Source of the DNA: Glomus cerebriforme
Lineage: Eukaryota > Glomeromycota > Glomeromycetes > Glomerales > Glomeraceae
Assembly (NCBI GenBank): GCA_003550305.1
Contig: QKYT01000174.1
Span: forward strand, 19,710 to 59,653
Direction of reading: 5' to 3'
DNA length: 39,944 nucleotides
Part shown: in pieces, positions 1 through 9,090 of the stretch
How positions within the stretch are numbered: the stretch's first letter is position 1
How the letters are laid out: every line of letters begins with the position of its first letter
Notes under the pieces: generated by a model
What the model was told of the DNA's origin: nothing
Databases searched by the model: none
Seen by the model: the letters and a program-made list of their open reading frames with translations, nothing else
Program-made: the position numbers and the translations under genes

Positions 1-140
1 AAAAAAAATAAATACGTTTATTTTTATGTTTATTGTAACTTTTTACATTTATTGTGTTATTTTTTATTATTAAATATTTAAATTCATATTTTAATCTATT
101 GGATTAATGAATTGTTACGAACTCTATAAAAGTATACAAT

Positions 141-236
141 TNNGCTATCAATCAGATATTTNGAATGTTGNTGATGATCNAAATTNANCCNAAATTTGAA
201 ACGAATCAGCCGAAATTTAGCCGAATCGTCACATNC
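141..236. other. Ambiguous bases in a degenerate repeat
   Basis: Several single N bases occur here. The surrounding sequence repeats a short unit containing CCGAAATTT and AGCCGAA. This suggests unresolved read disagreement over a repeat in a draft assembly. Confidence 0.8.
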
Positions 237-268
237 CGAAACTTCTTATTTCGACTAGTGTATTTGAT

Positions 269-905
269 ATGAAAGTAAAAAAGCTTGAGCCGGTTGAAAG
301 TCATATATATCATATTAATAAAATTAAAGATGCCAAAAAATATAATGATCATTTCAGTATTCCCCAATGAACTTTCATACTTCTGATCTGTGGTCGTACC
401 AATTCTGGAAAAACTAATAATCTTATATTTAAAAATAAGCTTTATCAGATGTTTAATGAAAAGAAAGATGAAAGCAGATATATTAAGAATGATGATTTGC
501 TATTGATCAGCTACTAACTCAATGAGCCAAAATATAGATATCTTAAATTAGCATATCAGATAATTGCAAATAATCTGAAGCCATATCACGAAAATATTAT
601 ATTCTGAGCTTTGAAGTCTGATAAAATCCCTAAGGTGGATTTATTTTCTCTGAATAGGAGTATAGTAGCTATATTCAAAGATGTATGTACTGATCTAAAA
701 AAAGTGCAAGAGAAAATTATTCTTTATTTCGTTAAAAGGTGCCATTACAATGTCAGTTCGATATATGTATCGCAGAGTTACTTTGACTGTTCAAAGATAA
801 TATGAAAAAATCTTACATGTCTACTTATTTAACGGGTCATGCACTACAGATGAGCTAATCAGAATTGTGTATCAATACGCTAGATTCACTACATCTCTTC
901 ACCCA
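269..905 (+). pseudogene. A32-like (FtsK/HerA-type) packaging ATPase remnant
   Basis: One frame runs from the ATG at 269 to about 805 and is broken by in-frame TGA (368-370), TAA (515-517) and TGA (605-607) codons. After a further TGA near 804 and a one-base frameshift near 830 it continues to a stop near 905. About 40 residues in is a Walker A loop, [10 protein letters not shown] hydrophobic strand ending in KDV (SIVAIFKDV) sits where Walker B is expected, with a changed first acidic residue. Then come IYVSQSYFD and, in the shifted frame, TTDELIRIV. The order P-loop, Walker B, then a strand ending in SQ-YF is what I know from packaging ATPases of Polintons, virophages and nucleocytoplasmic large DNA viruses, where the enzyme pumps DNA into capsids. 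That identity is inferred from motifs. The copy cannot make a full protein. Its 3' end overlaps the convergent coiled-coil remnant by about 50 bp, a compact layout typical of viral genes. Confidence 0.65.
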
Positions 906-1437
906 TAATTTCCTTTCATGAATGTTAGGATATGTTTTCAGTTTTATAGTTATATCATTATGCTTCATTTTGGAAAGGATCTGATCAACAAAAGTGATAA
1001 TTTTTCTATCCTTAGAAATAATATCCTTTAGATGCTGACATTTATTCTCTAATAGGTCAATGGACTTTTCAGCTGATGCAATAGCTTTTCTCATATCAGG
1101 AATTATATTTTTGAAAAAAACTACTGAATCTAATAATTAGGTGCCTTTCTCACCACTTTCTTCCAAAGACCTGATCATAGTTATTTTATGAGACTTATAC
1201 TGTTCTTGCAAATCAAGAAGCTCTTTAATCTTTTTTTCCAATACCTGTTTTGATATATACAACTCCTCATTTTCTTGTCTTAGTGAAGTTTCACAGTTGC
1301 TAGTAATAAGCTCAGTCCCTTTAGGTCCTTTTATCTTTTGATACTCCTTTTTCTTAATATAATTTTCAATTGTCTTATTTAACAAATCTTCCACTTCAGG
1401 ATGAATACTACTTGCCTGTTCCAGCGATAACAGATAT
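855..1437 (-). pseudogene. Coiled-coil protein remnant, convergent with the ATPase
   Basis: On the minus strand one frame of about 194 codons runs from near 1437 down to the stop at 855, broken by one TAA near 1135. An upstream in-frame TAA near 1440 and the lack of a clear ATG mean the start is lost or spliced. The protein is rich in Glu, Lys, Leu and Gln with heptad-like spacing, for example in the segment QENEELYISKQVLEKKIKEL. A second helical stretch around EKSIDLLENKCQHLKDII follows the stop. No catalytic motif is visible. Coiled-coil proteins of unknown role are common beside packaging ATPases in viral and Polinton gene sets, so this may be a piece of the same dead element, but that rests only on position. 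An alternative is a host gene fragment. Confidence 0.5.
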
Positions 1438-1884
1438 TTTTAAGATGTAAGGCATCACCATATATCTATTTTGATAGATTAAGAAAGTTGGTTAAGTTGC
1501 TTTGAGTAATATATGTGAAAAGATGGTGTCAGTATATTATTAGTCATTTTATACAGAAAATAAAAAATTCTAAGAATCTAAGAATTCTGGGTATTCTCTG
1601 CATTCAGGCAATTAGTATGAATAAATTTATACATCAATATCACAAATTGTATCACACCTACTAAGGGATTGGCTAGGCTCTGATCACGTGATCAATGGTC
1701 ACCAGAAGATTTTAACAGTTTTTATCACATGATACAGATAGCAAATTTTTTATTAATTTGTTCTGTGTTTGCCAAAAAAAATTTTTATTAATTCATGAAC
1801 ATATATTTGTGAAATAGACTATCAGGATTAGTTTTATTATAATACAAATAATAATAATACATCTATGGTTGAAGACGCTAAAGC
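1438..1884. other. Intergenic stretch with a CACGTG palindrome
   Basis: No coding segment is visible. A perfect 14-bp palindrome, TGATCACGTGATCA, lies at 1681-1694 with the E-box core CACGTG at its centre. About 35 bp on there is a related TATCACATGATA. The rest is A+T-rich. Confidence 0.5.
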
Positions 1885-2660
1885 TAAAGAATAGGCTTAT
1901 CTATAATTTCATAATATCTGCCAGTGGTATTCCAAAATCTAGCACTCATCTGTACATTTTTAAACTCCCTATCATACCAGAAATGGATGATATTTAACCC
2001 CTTTCCTGAAGCTTTTCATATGGCCAGTATGGATTGGTTACAATATAATCTTCACGAAAGAAGTATACAATCCAGATCTCTTGAAAATGAAGTTGCTCTT
2101 CATACTTAAATACTTGCTCAAAATGGCCATTTAGTTTGGGAATTGATGCTGTTACTGATAGTTCAAGGAGAGCTTTCAGATGAGAACTATTAGAATTTTT
2201 TATAGTTAGGTCATAATAAAGATGATGGTAGTTCCCGTCATCACAAACTTGTTTAAGGTGTCACTGGCCAGTGATCTCATATCTATAGATCTTTTTTAAC
2301 CAATTCACTAGAATCTGGTACATTTCAGCATCATATGTACTTTCTCTTAGAACTTTAATATAATGCTCAGAATTTACATATAAGTGATTTGAACTTTTGT
2401 ATGAATAGGAGGAACCTAGAGCTATTATACCTTGGTTGAAATTACATACTGCAGTCTTTAAAATCTTCAAAATATCTATAGAATTATCATCCCACAATGA
2501 GATATCTGCAGAAATATCTAGAACTTTGCTAATACTTTATTTTTTAGCAACAGGAACAGAAGAAACTAATGAATCTGATTTTGGAGGGACCGGCTTCTTT
2601 ACCACCTCTTCTTGTAAGTTAGAAGTATCAGCTAAAGGTTTGCGATCTTTTTCCCATTGA
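1885..2660 (-). pseudogene. Broken gene of unknown function, possibly 3' part of the SAM-domain gene
   Basis: A minus-strand reading begins after a good splice acceptor (TTTTTTATATAG, exon from about 2660) and runs through a Lys/Pro/Ser-rich linker to VPVAKK. It meets a TAA near 2537 and continues in frame through LWDDNSIDILKILK and VLRESTYDAEMYQILVNWLK. It then meets a TGA near 2261 and continues through a segment containing GHFEQVFKYEEQLHF. A frameshift near 2000 restores a frame ending RYYEIIDKPIL and a stop at 1885. Total is about 250 codons with two internal stops and one frameshift. I do not recognise the fold. It lies downstream of and in the same direction as the SAM-domain remnant, and the visible acceptor shows it was an internal or terminal exon, so the two may be parts of one gene. 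Confidence 0.5.
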
Positions 2661-2979
2661 CCTATATAAAAAATAGATAAATCAGATTCCTTTAGTAATA
2701 AGTATCATCATTGGGGATAATAGAATAAAAAATAATATTTTTAGAATAGTAATATCAGAAGTAACAACCACATATTTTAAAATAATATGCCTAAAACACA
2801 GAATATTACTCAGTATACTTTTATCGAAAGGAAGGTACATAATCGAATCCTTCTTTAGAAACAGTAAACCTTTGTCAAAAAGTATTGCTAAATAATCTCA
2901 TAATATCTAACAGAATGAATATGTTAAAGCACTGCAATAACTGAAGGATTATATATCCTCAAGCGAAAGCTTCTTGTAC

Positions 2980-3503
2980 TTAATATATCATATCTAAAAA
3001 ATGTGTGTTTGGGCATATGAAATGGAAAACATATACCTTTTTATTAAGTAAGAGATTTTTAATAACTTTAAGGATCTCCTGTGAGATATTTGGATCATCA
3101 TGAAAAATATATAATGTATTATAAAATATTGTATGTGTTTCATTTCTTTCAGTAGATTTAAACATATTAGTTAACCAGGATACAAAATGCTGAATAGACT
3201 ATACTTCATACGAAAAGAGCCAAAAATATTCAATTTTTTCTTTTTCGAAATTCTGGTTTTCTCTTTTAATATCTTAGCTTGTTTTTCAAGCTTTATAGCA
3301 GATTCTCATTTTATACTATCCTTCATAAACTTTCTTTCGGTCATATCTAGAAAGGTTTAGCCATCAATTTTCTGCTTATGAAGGATCTTGAAATTGTCCT
3401 CATTAAGATTTATGTCTAGATCATATAAAAAAATAATAAGGGTCTTGGTATCCCAGTTTTCAACCAAAGTGAAGCAGTTTGAAGAAGTTATAGAAGTAGA
3501 CAT
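2980..3503 (-). pseudogene. SAM-domain protein remnant
   Basis: From the ATG at 3501-3503 the minus strand reads a Ser/Thr-rich leader and then a segment with the spacing of a sterile alpha motif: KTLIIFLYDLDINL, NFKILHKQKIDG, TFLDMTERKFMKD and SAIKLEKQAKILK. SAM domains are small five-helix bundles used for protein or RNA binding, and this order (helix, acidic loop, IDG, TFLDMTE) is characteristic. Two in-frame stops interrupt it, a TAA after IDG and a TGA before the last helix, where Gln and Trp would be expected. A frameshift near 3250 then leads to an open segment containing MFKSTERNETHTIFYN and a donor-like GTATAT after LLLNKK. The SAM identity is fairly secure, but the protein's role is unknown and this copy is inactive. 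Confidence 0.6.
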
Positions 3504-3512
3504 GATTATTAG

Positions 3513-3563
3513 CTGTTAGAAGTAAAGAATCCAAATAATAAGAAATACATATACTGAACTTAC
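3513..3563 (-). other. Probable 5' UTR intron of the SAM-domain gene
   Basis: On the minus strand GTAAGT begins at 3563 and a pyrimidine-rich stretch ends in TAACAG at 3513, nine bases before the ATG of the SAM-domain reading. The length (51 nt) and consensus ends fit the other introns in the window. It supports a once-spliced host-type gene. Confidence 0.45.
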
Positions 3564-3569
3564 CCTCTA

Positions 3570-4129
3570 TGATTTATGCCTTTTTATAAATAAGAAGAGA
3601 TGTGCTAGAGTTTGTTTTTTTTAGCAAGAGACCCATATACTTATATTTTGTAATAATACAGGTATCATGTACAGTGCCTTTGGCCAAATTGGCATATTGC
3701 TATTTTAATGTGATTACCATTAGTTATTTAGGAGCTAATCTAGAATAGGCAAATCATAATATTTACCCCATCCTGCATAAACCTGCAAGTAGTACATTTC
3801 ACTAGGCAATCAGTATATATAGACTAGACATCATACAAGCAGTTATACAAATTTACAGTATATCAGTTATTACATTATATATAGTATACTTTAACAAGGA
3901 TTGAAAATATGTTAATTTATGTCACACATGCCTACATGCAAAGAAAAAAATAAATTGATTTATTGTATTATTATTATAATTATACATGAATATGTATGTA
4001 ATATACTATTTTAATAAAGAATCTATACTCCAGAAAACTCATTACACATACTCATAATTATTATTCAAGTTTGAAAAATCTATTATATTATACTTTTTCT
4101 TGATAGTAATATATCCAGATTTAAAATAG
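3570..4129. other. Intergenic, no gene seen
   Basis: A+T-rich sequence with no readable protein of note on either strand and no clear repeat. Confidence 0.4.
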
Positions 4130-5210
4130 TTAATTTTTAGCGAATCATTGTTTACCTGCTTTTTTACACATATATCATGCATATTCTGAACTTTTAATGA
4201 ACTTTACAATAATATTATTATTTACTTTACTAATATAATAATATTTAGGATTTGCTAGACATTTTAACATAAAGAACCAATCTCCATAAGTAATGATTCT
4301 ATAGCCTTGCTGATACAATTTTATAAAAGTAACTATATATGCTATAGTATTTAGGTGATTATATAACTGGTATTTCTTTATTTCTACCCAATCACTAGGA
4401 TAATAATAATTATATTCCTTGTACCCTATGGCCCATTCGGCTAGATATTCTTTAACATATTTTTGAGCAAGATTTTTGTTATATATTTTTTAAGGCAGTT
4501 GACATATTCATCGATATGTAAATCATATTTTTCTTGAATCTGAGGATTTATTTTCCTTTCACCAGTTGAAAGTATTCCTAAATATTTCTTCCTATTGGAA
4601 GAATCATCATTTCTTACTGTATTCCAAACTCATTTTGTCCATGTTTCAGATTTCAACTTGAAAGTTTTTCAAGCCCGTTGAATAACTTTTGCACTATCAA
4701 TTAAATGATTGATATACCTTTTTCTATTTTCATATTTATATGCATAACTAAAATTAGCTCAGCATTTACTAAATATAAAACCACATGTTTGATAAATCTT
4801 TTCAATCTTGTTATCACTTAGTTCTGATGATACTTTTTTTTCACATTTTTTTGTATAGGATTAGAATATGCAATATACCTTTTGGCTGTTTTAGCAATGT
4901 ATTCATTTAGGTAAATATTTGCACATTCGATGGTATTTTTATAGATAGTTACTAAGGAGTCACATACAGTACAATAATTATGAAATGAGCGTCCTCTAGC
5001 TTTAAATTCCTCATCTATATATAATTTTTCAATCATTTAAATAAATCCATTTTTGGAGAAGTATTTTGGGTTATATTCAAGAAGTTTCTTAAATGGATAA
5101 TTAATACGAGAACACCATATTTCTGGTGTTTTACTACTATACTTATATTGCAGATTGTTCAATGTCTGCACTACTACAGGATTTAAACCAGAATAGTTAG
5201 TTTTAACCAT
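4130..5210 (-). pseudogene. Broken gene with an IQ-like helix, family unknown
   Basis: The minus-strand reading starts at an ATG at 5208-5210 (MVKTNYSGLNPVVVQTL), crosses a TAA near 5037, and continues through FKARGRSFHNYCTVCDSLV to a run of A bases near 4845 where the frame slips by one. The new frame carries SAKVIQRA followed by TGA and KTFKLKSETWTK, like an IQ motif. It then reads ERKINPQIQEKYDLHIDEY, and a second slip near 4470 leads to KEYLAEWAIGYKEYNYYYP and GYRIITYGDWFFMLKC before the stop at 4130. Together about 355 codons are recognisable. At least five internal TGA codons sit where Trp is plausible, while TGG also occurs, so decay is likelier than a changed code. I do not recognise a catalytic domain. 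The calmodulin-binding IQ reading is only an inference. Confidence 0.55.
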
Positions 5211-5767
5211 TTTACAGGTGTAGTAAAATTATAGCAAATTATAAATATTTTAGTGATTTATAGCATTTTTAGCAATTTATAGCAAGTATATTATAATAAA
5301 TATTAGATTCATTTTTTATTCGATTGTTCAGATTCATATGATTTGATTAAATTAGACCTGATCACTGTAGATAGCTAAATTATAAATTTTGTATCACATG
5401 TGATCTCCCTAAATCCCTGCCAGTTCTACAATAGTTTCACGACACTTCTCTGACACTTTCATGGCGTTGAGTGGTTTTTCAAATTACAGGTGATTGGCAT
5501 ATCATGCATAGCTTTGAAAAAGAAATAATTTTATTTTGTTGCTTGTATGTTACTATATTTAAGAAACAGTTTTTAAAATAAAGTGAGATCTTATTTGCCA
5601 CTAGTTAAAAATTTATATATATATAAAAAAATACACACATTTAAAAATTTAAAGTAAAATCTTTATTTATCATTATGTAATATGGCCAATCCGTTAAGCA
5701 AAAAAAGTAAATAAAAAAAGTAAAATAATAAATCAAAAGACCGGAGGAATGTAATGATTGAAATAAA
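5211..5767. other. Intergenic with TAGCA-type repeats
   Basis: At 5228-5290 the unit TTATAGCA or TTTTAGCA recurs about five times, and similar TTTTAGCA units occur at 17790-17960. A 12-bp palindrome, ATCACATGTGAT, lies near 5393. No gene is visible. Confidence 0.4.
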
Positions 5768-5830
5768 TGATACTATCAAAGAGGGAGGGAGTTTTCAGAT
5801 CCTAAGCCATAAATAAGAGTGCCAGCATCA
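5768..5830 (-). promoter_or_regulatory. Conserved 3' UTR hairpin-ended element, copy 1
   Basis: A 63-nt sequence begins two bases after the stop codon of the membrane-protein gene. In transcript orientation it starts TGATGCT and ends AGTATCA, so the ends pair with one G-U. Its interior holds TTAGGATC and a pyrimidine tract CTCCCTCCCTCTTTGAT. A homologue of nearly equal length lies at 11834-11897 in the same position relative to another stop codon. It could be an RNA element or a very short mobile sequence. Confidence 0.5.
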
Positions 5831-5832
5831 AG

Positions 5833-6544
5833 TTATTTTACAATATTACCTTTACCAATACTTTCTCTAATACTACCACTACTGCTACTGTTGTTACTAC
5901 TGCTACTATCAGAAAAACTAACTGATTTCTTATTTCCTTCCTTTTCAACCCATTTGATAATTTTATTTATAGAAGTTCTTCTTAGCGATTTTTGATGATG
6001 ATAAAAACTAACTAATATGCTAACACTAAGTCTAATTTCAATTGATAAAATATTGTACAATTGTATTGGTGAACGAACTTCTCTTTTTCTTCTATTATTA
6101 AAAAGAGCCGTAAATTTGATCCAGTACGTTTTATATTTATCTGTATATTCAGAATACTGTCCCATAGAAATGTGACTTGTGAAAGAAAATCGGTTTGATC
6201 TGGCTAGAAAAAATAAGATGCAGTTTGGCACAGATAAGTATATATGCATGACATGATATTTTTTTCTTCCTTCGTAATACATGATTACCTTGAGATATCG
6301 CATCATTTCTCCATTTAGCTTCTGTATGCATTTTTTGAAGTTTATTGCTTAATATTAAGACTGTTCTTTCAAGGTTATTGTCTTCTGATTGCATTAGATA
6401 TTTGCGAAAAAAGAAGATAGCAATGGCAAAGATTATATAAATGTTTATGTTTCCCAAAAAAATGCCCTGGATTATATTCATTATAAGGACACCATGGATT
6501 ATTATCTCGTAAATTACAATTGTAACATCAAAGATTGCGATCAA
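5833..6544 (-). CDS. Small predicted membrane protein, two exons
   Basis: Exon 1 is 6289-6544 and exon 2 is 5833-6203. The 85-nt intron has a GTAATC donor at 6288 and a TTTTTTCTAG acceptor at 6204, and the frame is kept, giving 208 residues. The first 47 residues contain two hydrophobic stretches, the second (IYIIFAIAIFFF) followed by RKYL, so it probably sits in a membrane with a long soluble C-terminus. That part is basic (NNRRKREVRS) and then has SINKIIKWVEKEGNKK and a Ser/Asn-rich tail. Reading through the intron stays open only as two unlinked frames, which supports splicing. An alternative start uses an upstream exon at 6655-6720. The C-terminus abuts the conserved 3' element at 5768-5830. 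I do not recognise the family and no function can be given. Confidence 0.55.
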
Positions 6545-6654
6545 AAAAATATCCGTGTTTGAGAATGAAATTAATATTTTTTTTACTTTGTTAGAGGAAA
6601 AGAATTACCAAAGCGCTTCTCTAAAAATAATTCTTTTATATGTTTTATAATTAC

Positions 6655-6720
6655 CTGGCAAAATAAATGTTCATATACACTAGCATAGAGAATCCACGTC
6701 AAAATATGGATCTGGGACAT
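6655..6720 (-). CDS. Possible upstream exon of the membrane-protein gene
   Basis: An ATG at 6718-6720 opens 22 codons (MSQIHILTWILYASVYEHLF and two more) ending at CAG followed by GTAATT. Joining it to an acceptor at 6506 (TTTACGAG) keeps the frame into the hydrophobic segment of the next exon. This would give a 217-residue protein with a more hydrophobic N-terminus in place of the 6544 start. The acceptor is not strongly pyrimidine-rich, so the choice between starts is open. Confidence 0.3.
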
Positions 6721-7356
6721 TTGGCTGAAAGCGCTGTGTATGAAAATGATATCATGTATACACCTCTTATTTCTAAAAAAATAAAATTATTAAAATCCTA
6801 TCTGGTACTTGTACCTAAAAACTAAAAAAGTTAGTGCATTTCCATATCCTCACAACATGTTTCAAATAATGAAAATAATAATATTTTTTTTGTAAATACT
6901 TGGCCAAGAGGCCTTACATAAGAGAAAAGTTTTTTATTAATAAAAAATAATGAAATATTCGTTAGGTAGCTTTGCTATTATGTGAGTACAGTATGTAAAT
7001 AAGCTATATTATAAAGTACTATCCTCTTATTATCTAAAGAAAGAGCGAAAGAAGAACTAGACAACTATCTAGATTTTTTTTCTTGCTTCGAATATATAAG
7101 AAGGTAGGACTTCTTTCATTCATGGTACAGTTCAGTATAAAAAATCTTCATTATTATAGGTAAATGCAGATTAAAACATGAAGTCTGTTGGAAGGAAATA
7201 GGCAGAGTATTTATGAAAAATATCAAACAGATCCATATAAATATTTTTGCGAAAAAATTAGCCATTTTAGGAATAAAATTATCAGGATCATTGGTGTAAA
7301 TTTTTCATTTATATCTCATGATTTGCAAATATGCACAACTTATCTAATAAAATATA
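6721..7356. other. Intergenic, no gene seen
   Basis: A+T-rich sequence with no convincing protein. A 68-codon plus-strand frame at 7188-7394 has no recognisable content and runs into the MITE. Confidence 0.4.
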
Positions 7357-7542
7357 CAGTTGTCTCCCTATATAATCACACCCCTCGGGACTGAAAAAAA
7401 AAGGTGTGATTATAAAAAACCTATATGATGTGACTATAGAGGAGGTTTTTTTAATAATATTATTAGTAACTTGGGCCAAGCATAAATGTGCTTATAAGGG
7501 GGGTGTGACTAAACAAGGGGTGCTTATAGAGGGGGACGACTG
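7357..7542. mobile_element. pogo/Tigger-type MITE
   Basis: The 186-bp element begins CAGTTGTCTCCCTATATAAT and ends in the near reverse complement (…TTATAGAGGGGGACGACTG), giving terminal inverted repeats of about 27 bp. It is flanked on both sides by TA (7355-7356 and 7543-7544), the target duplication of Tc1/mariner-superfamily elements. Subterminal copies of GTGATTATA and GTGACTATAGAG add internal symmetry. There is no coding capacity, so it would depend on a transposase elsewhere. A longer relative is at 15908-17419. Confidence 0.75.
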
Positions 7543-7544
7543 TA

Positions 7545-8284
7545 CTGCTTATATGATATAACCCCTTTTTTTCAGGTAAAAAATTGTGCTAAAAGTAAAA
7601 TCTGATAACATACTAAACTGATATGTTATAAATTTATGGTATATCTACCGTTTATTATTTAGATTGGCTGATACTATTTGCTTAGCAAAATTGAGATCTA
7701 TAAAAATAGTAGATGATAAATCAATTACGTACTGTTAATTCTTATTCAAAAATGGATTAATGTGCTATTAGTATACATGTAATTTGAATGTGCTAAATGT
7801 CAGTAGGATAATAAAAAATTACTGTTTATCTGAGGATCTGTAAATCATAGATTCTAATCGCTCTATTTTCATTTTTGATTTTCTTTTAACGATACCCTAT
7901 CTTATGATCCGCAAAATGTAAATTAGGGATGTGGTTTTTTTATTTAGTAATTCAGAATTGCGATGAGTAAAAAAACATACCAGAACTTGTAGGAAAATTT
8001 ATGATGAAAAATAACAGAAATAATTTTCTTGACCAGGATTATTAATAGATCCTTTAAAAATAATGACTGCAGATGCAAGTGACTATAACATATTCTGCGG
8101 ATATAATTCACATGAACCAATGATGTCTCTGTGCATGATATATTTTGCAGATAGAAAAACCAAAATCAAATCTTATTAATTTGGCAAAATTTCCTTTAAG
8201 CTTTACGCTCCCAATATGATACTGCACATTTCAGGTGATCGGTCCATGACTAGATCATATTATCCATTTAATTTTCCTAAGCAT
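7545..8284. other. Intergenic, no gene seen
   Basis: No support for a gene on either strand. Sequence is moderately A+T-rich with no clear repeat. Confidence 0.4.
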
Positions 8285-8490
8285 ATACTGAAGAGATGAT
8301 TGGGCTTGTCATTGGTAAGATTTTCCTTTCATATCTTCCATTATGATAATAATATCCTTTATCTTATAATAGCATCCTTCATCATACGTGTCATCATCTG
8401 GTCCCTTTCTTTGGGACCTCTTCATAATAATCTCCATCATACCATAACCTCACTCTTTCTGATTTGGGATTCTCCTGAAGAATTAGAATC
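8285..8490 (-). pseudogene. C-terminal fragment of a repeated gene family (GYYYHNGRY tail)
   Basis: The minus strand reads YDGDYYEEVPKKG, then after a frameshift DDDTYDEGCYY, then after another GYYYHNGRYERKILPMTSPI. The last segment closely matches the C-terminus of the broken gene at 13266-14566 (GYYYHNGRYKRKVSPMMSPI). This is therefore a truncated, shifted second copy of that gene's acidic, Tyr/Gly-rich tail. Only the tail is present, and the kinase-like remnant on the other strand begins just beyond it. No function can be assigned. Confidence 0.55.
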
Positions 8491-8506
8491 ATGAAATAAA
8501 GGAATA

Positions 8507-8765
8507 GGTGTTGTTAGGATTGGGATGCTTACCTCAGCTGAATTTTGGCAAGGGCCCCAGCCAAAATTTTATATTTATGGATATCTTTTTGCATTAGGGT
8601 TGCAATTAATTGAGGACGCCCATCACATTGAACTCTAGTCTAAAGAGGAGAAAAAATTAATAGCCAATCAGCTCAAGTCGATACATAATTGTGGTGTCCT
8701 ACATAATGATATTTCAAAGCAAAATATTCTATATGAACCAAGGAGTCGCCATTACTTTTTTCAGG
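8507..8765 (+). pseudogene. Protein kinase-like domain fragment (HND catalytic loop)
   Basis: About 86 codons on the plus strand read QPKFYIYGYLFALGLQLIED, then a TAG, then SKEEKKLIANQLKSIHNCGV and LHNDISKQNILYE. The last segment has the layout of kinase subdomain VIb (HxD…N), with HND in place of HRD, followed by a short basic turn and YFF where the strand leading to DFG begins. Reading is lost right after, so DFG and the C-lobe are absent. No glycine loop or catalytic Lys is visible upstream. HND-type catalytic loops occur in small atypical kinases of the RIO/Bud32 style and in expanded fungal kinase-like families. This is a dead internal fragment, with one in-frame stop and no start. Confidence 0.6.
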
Positions 8766-8789
8766 AGTTGGGGACTCAACTTCCTGCTT

Positions 8790-9090
8790 GGAGAAATTAC
8801 CTATGATCTCTTGAACTTTATCCCCTGAAATTCGCGAAAAAAGCTATATTTTTATTATTTTTATTGATATACGTGCTACAGTTACATAGTGGCTAATTTT
8901 CGAAAAAAAAATACTAGAATACAAATTGCATATACAGTACAACGCTTTCGGGTGATTTATCACTTAATTCAAACAACAAAAAATCCCTCCATATTCATTG
9001 GCTTTAAACGTGTATGAGAAAGCGGGTTACTGATTGATTGCATAATTAATAGGTAATATAAATCACGTGTGCAAACACAGATCTGTAATT
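8790..9090. other. 3' flank of the eight-exon gene
   Basis: Between the kinase fragment and the stop codon at 9091 no further coding is visible. The stretch probably contains the 3' untranslated region of the minus-strand gene, but no single poly(A) signal stands out. Confidence 0.35.

Noticed and set aside
1924..2109. Plus-strand frame of 61 codons
   Set aside because: It lies opposite the better supported minus-strand remnant (EEQLHFQEI, ARFWNTT) and has no coding character.
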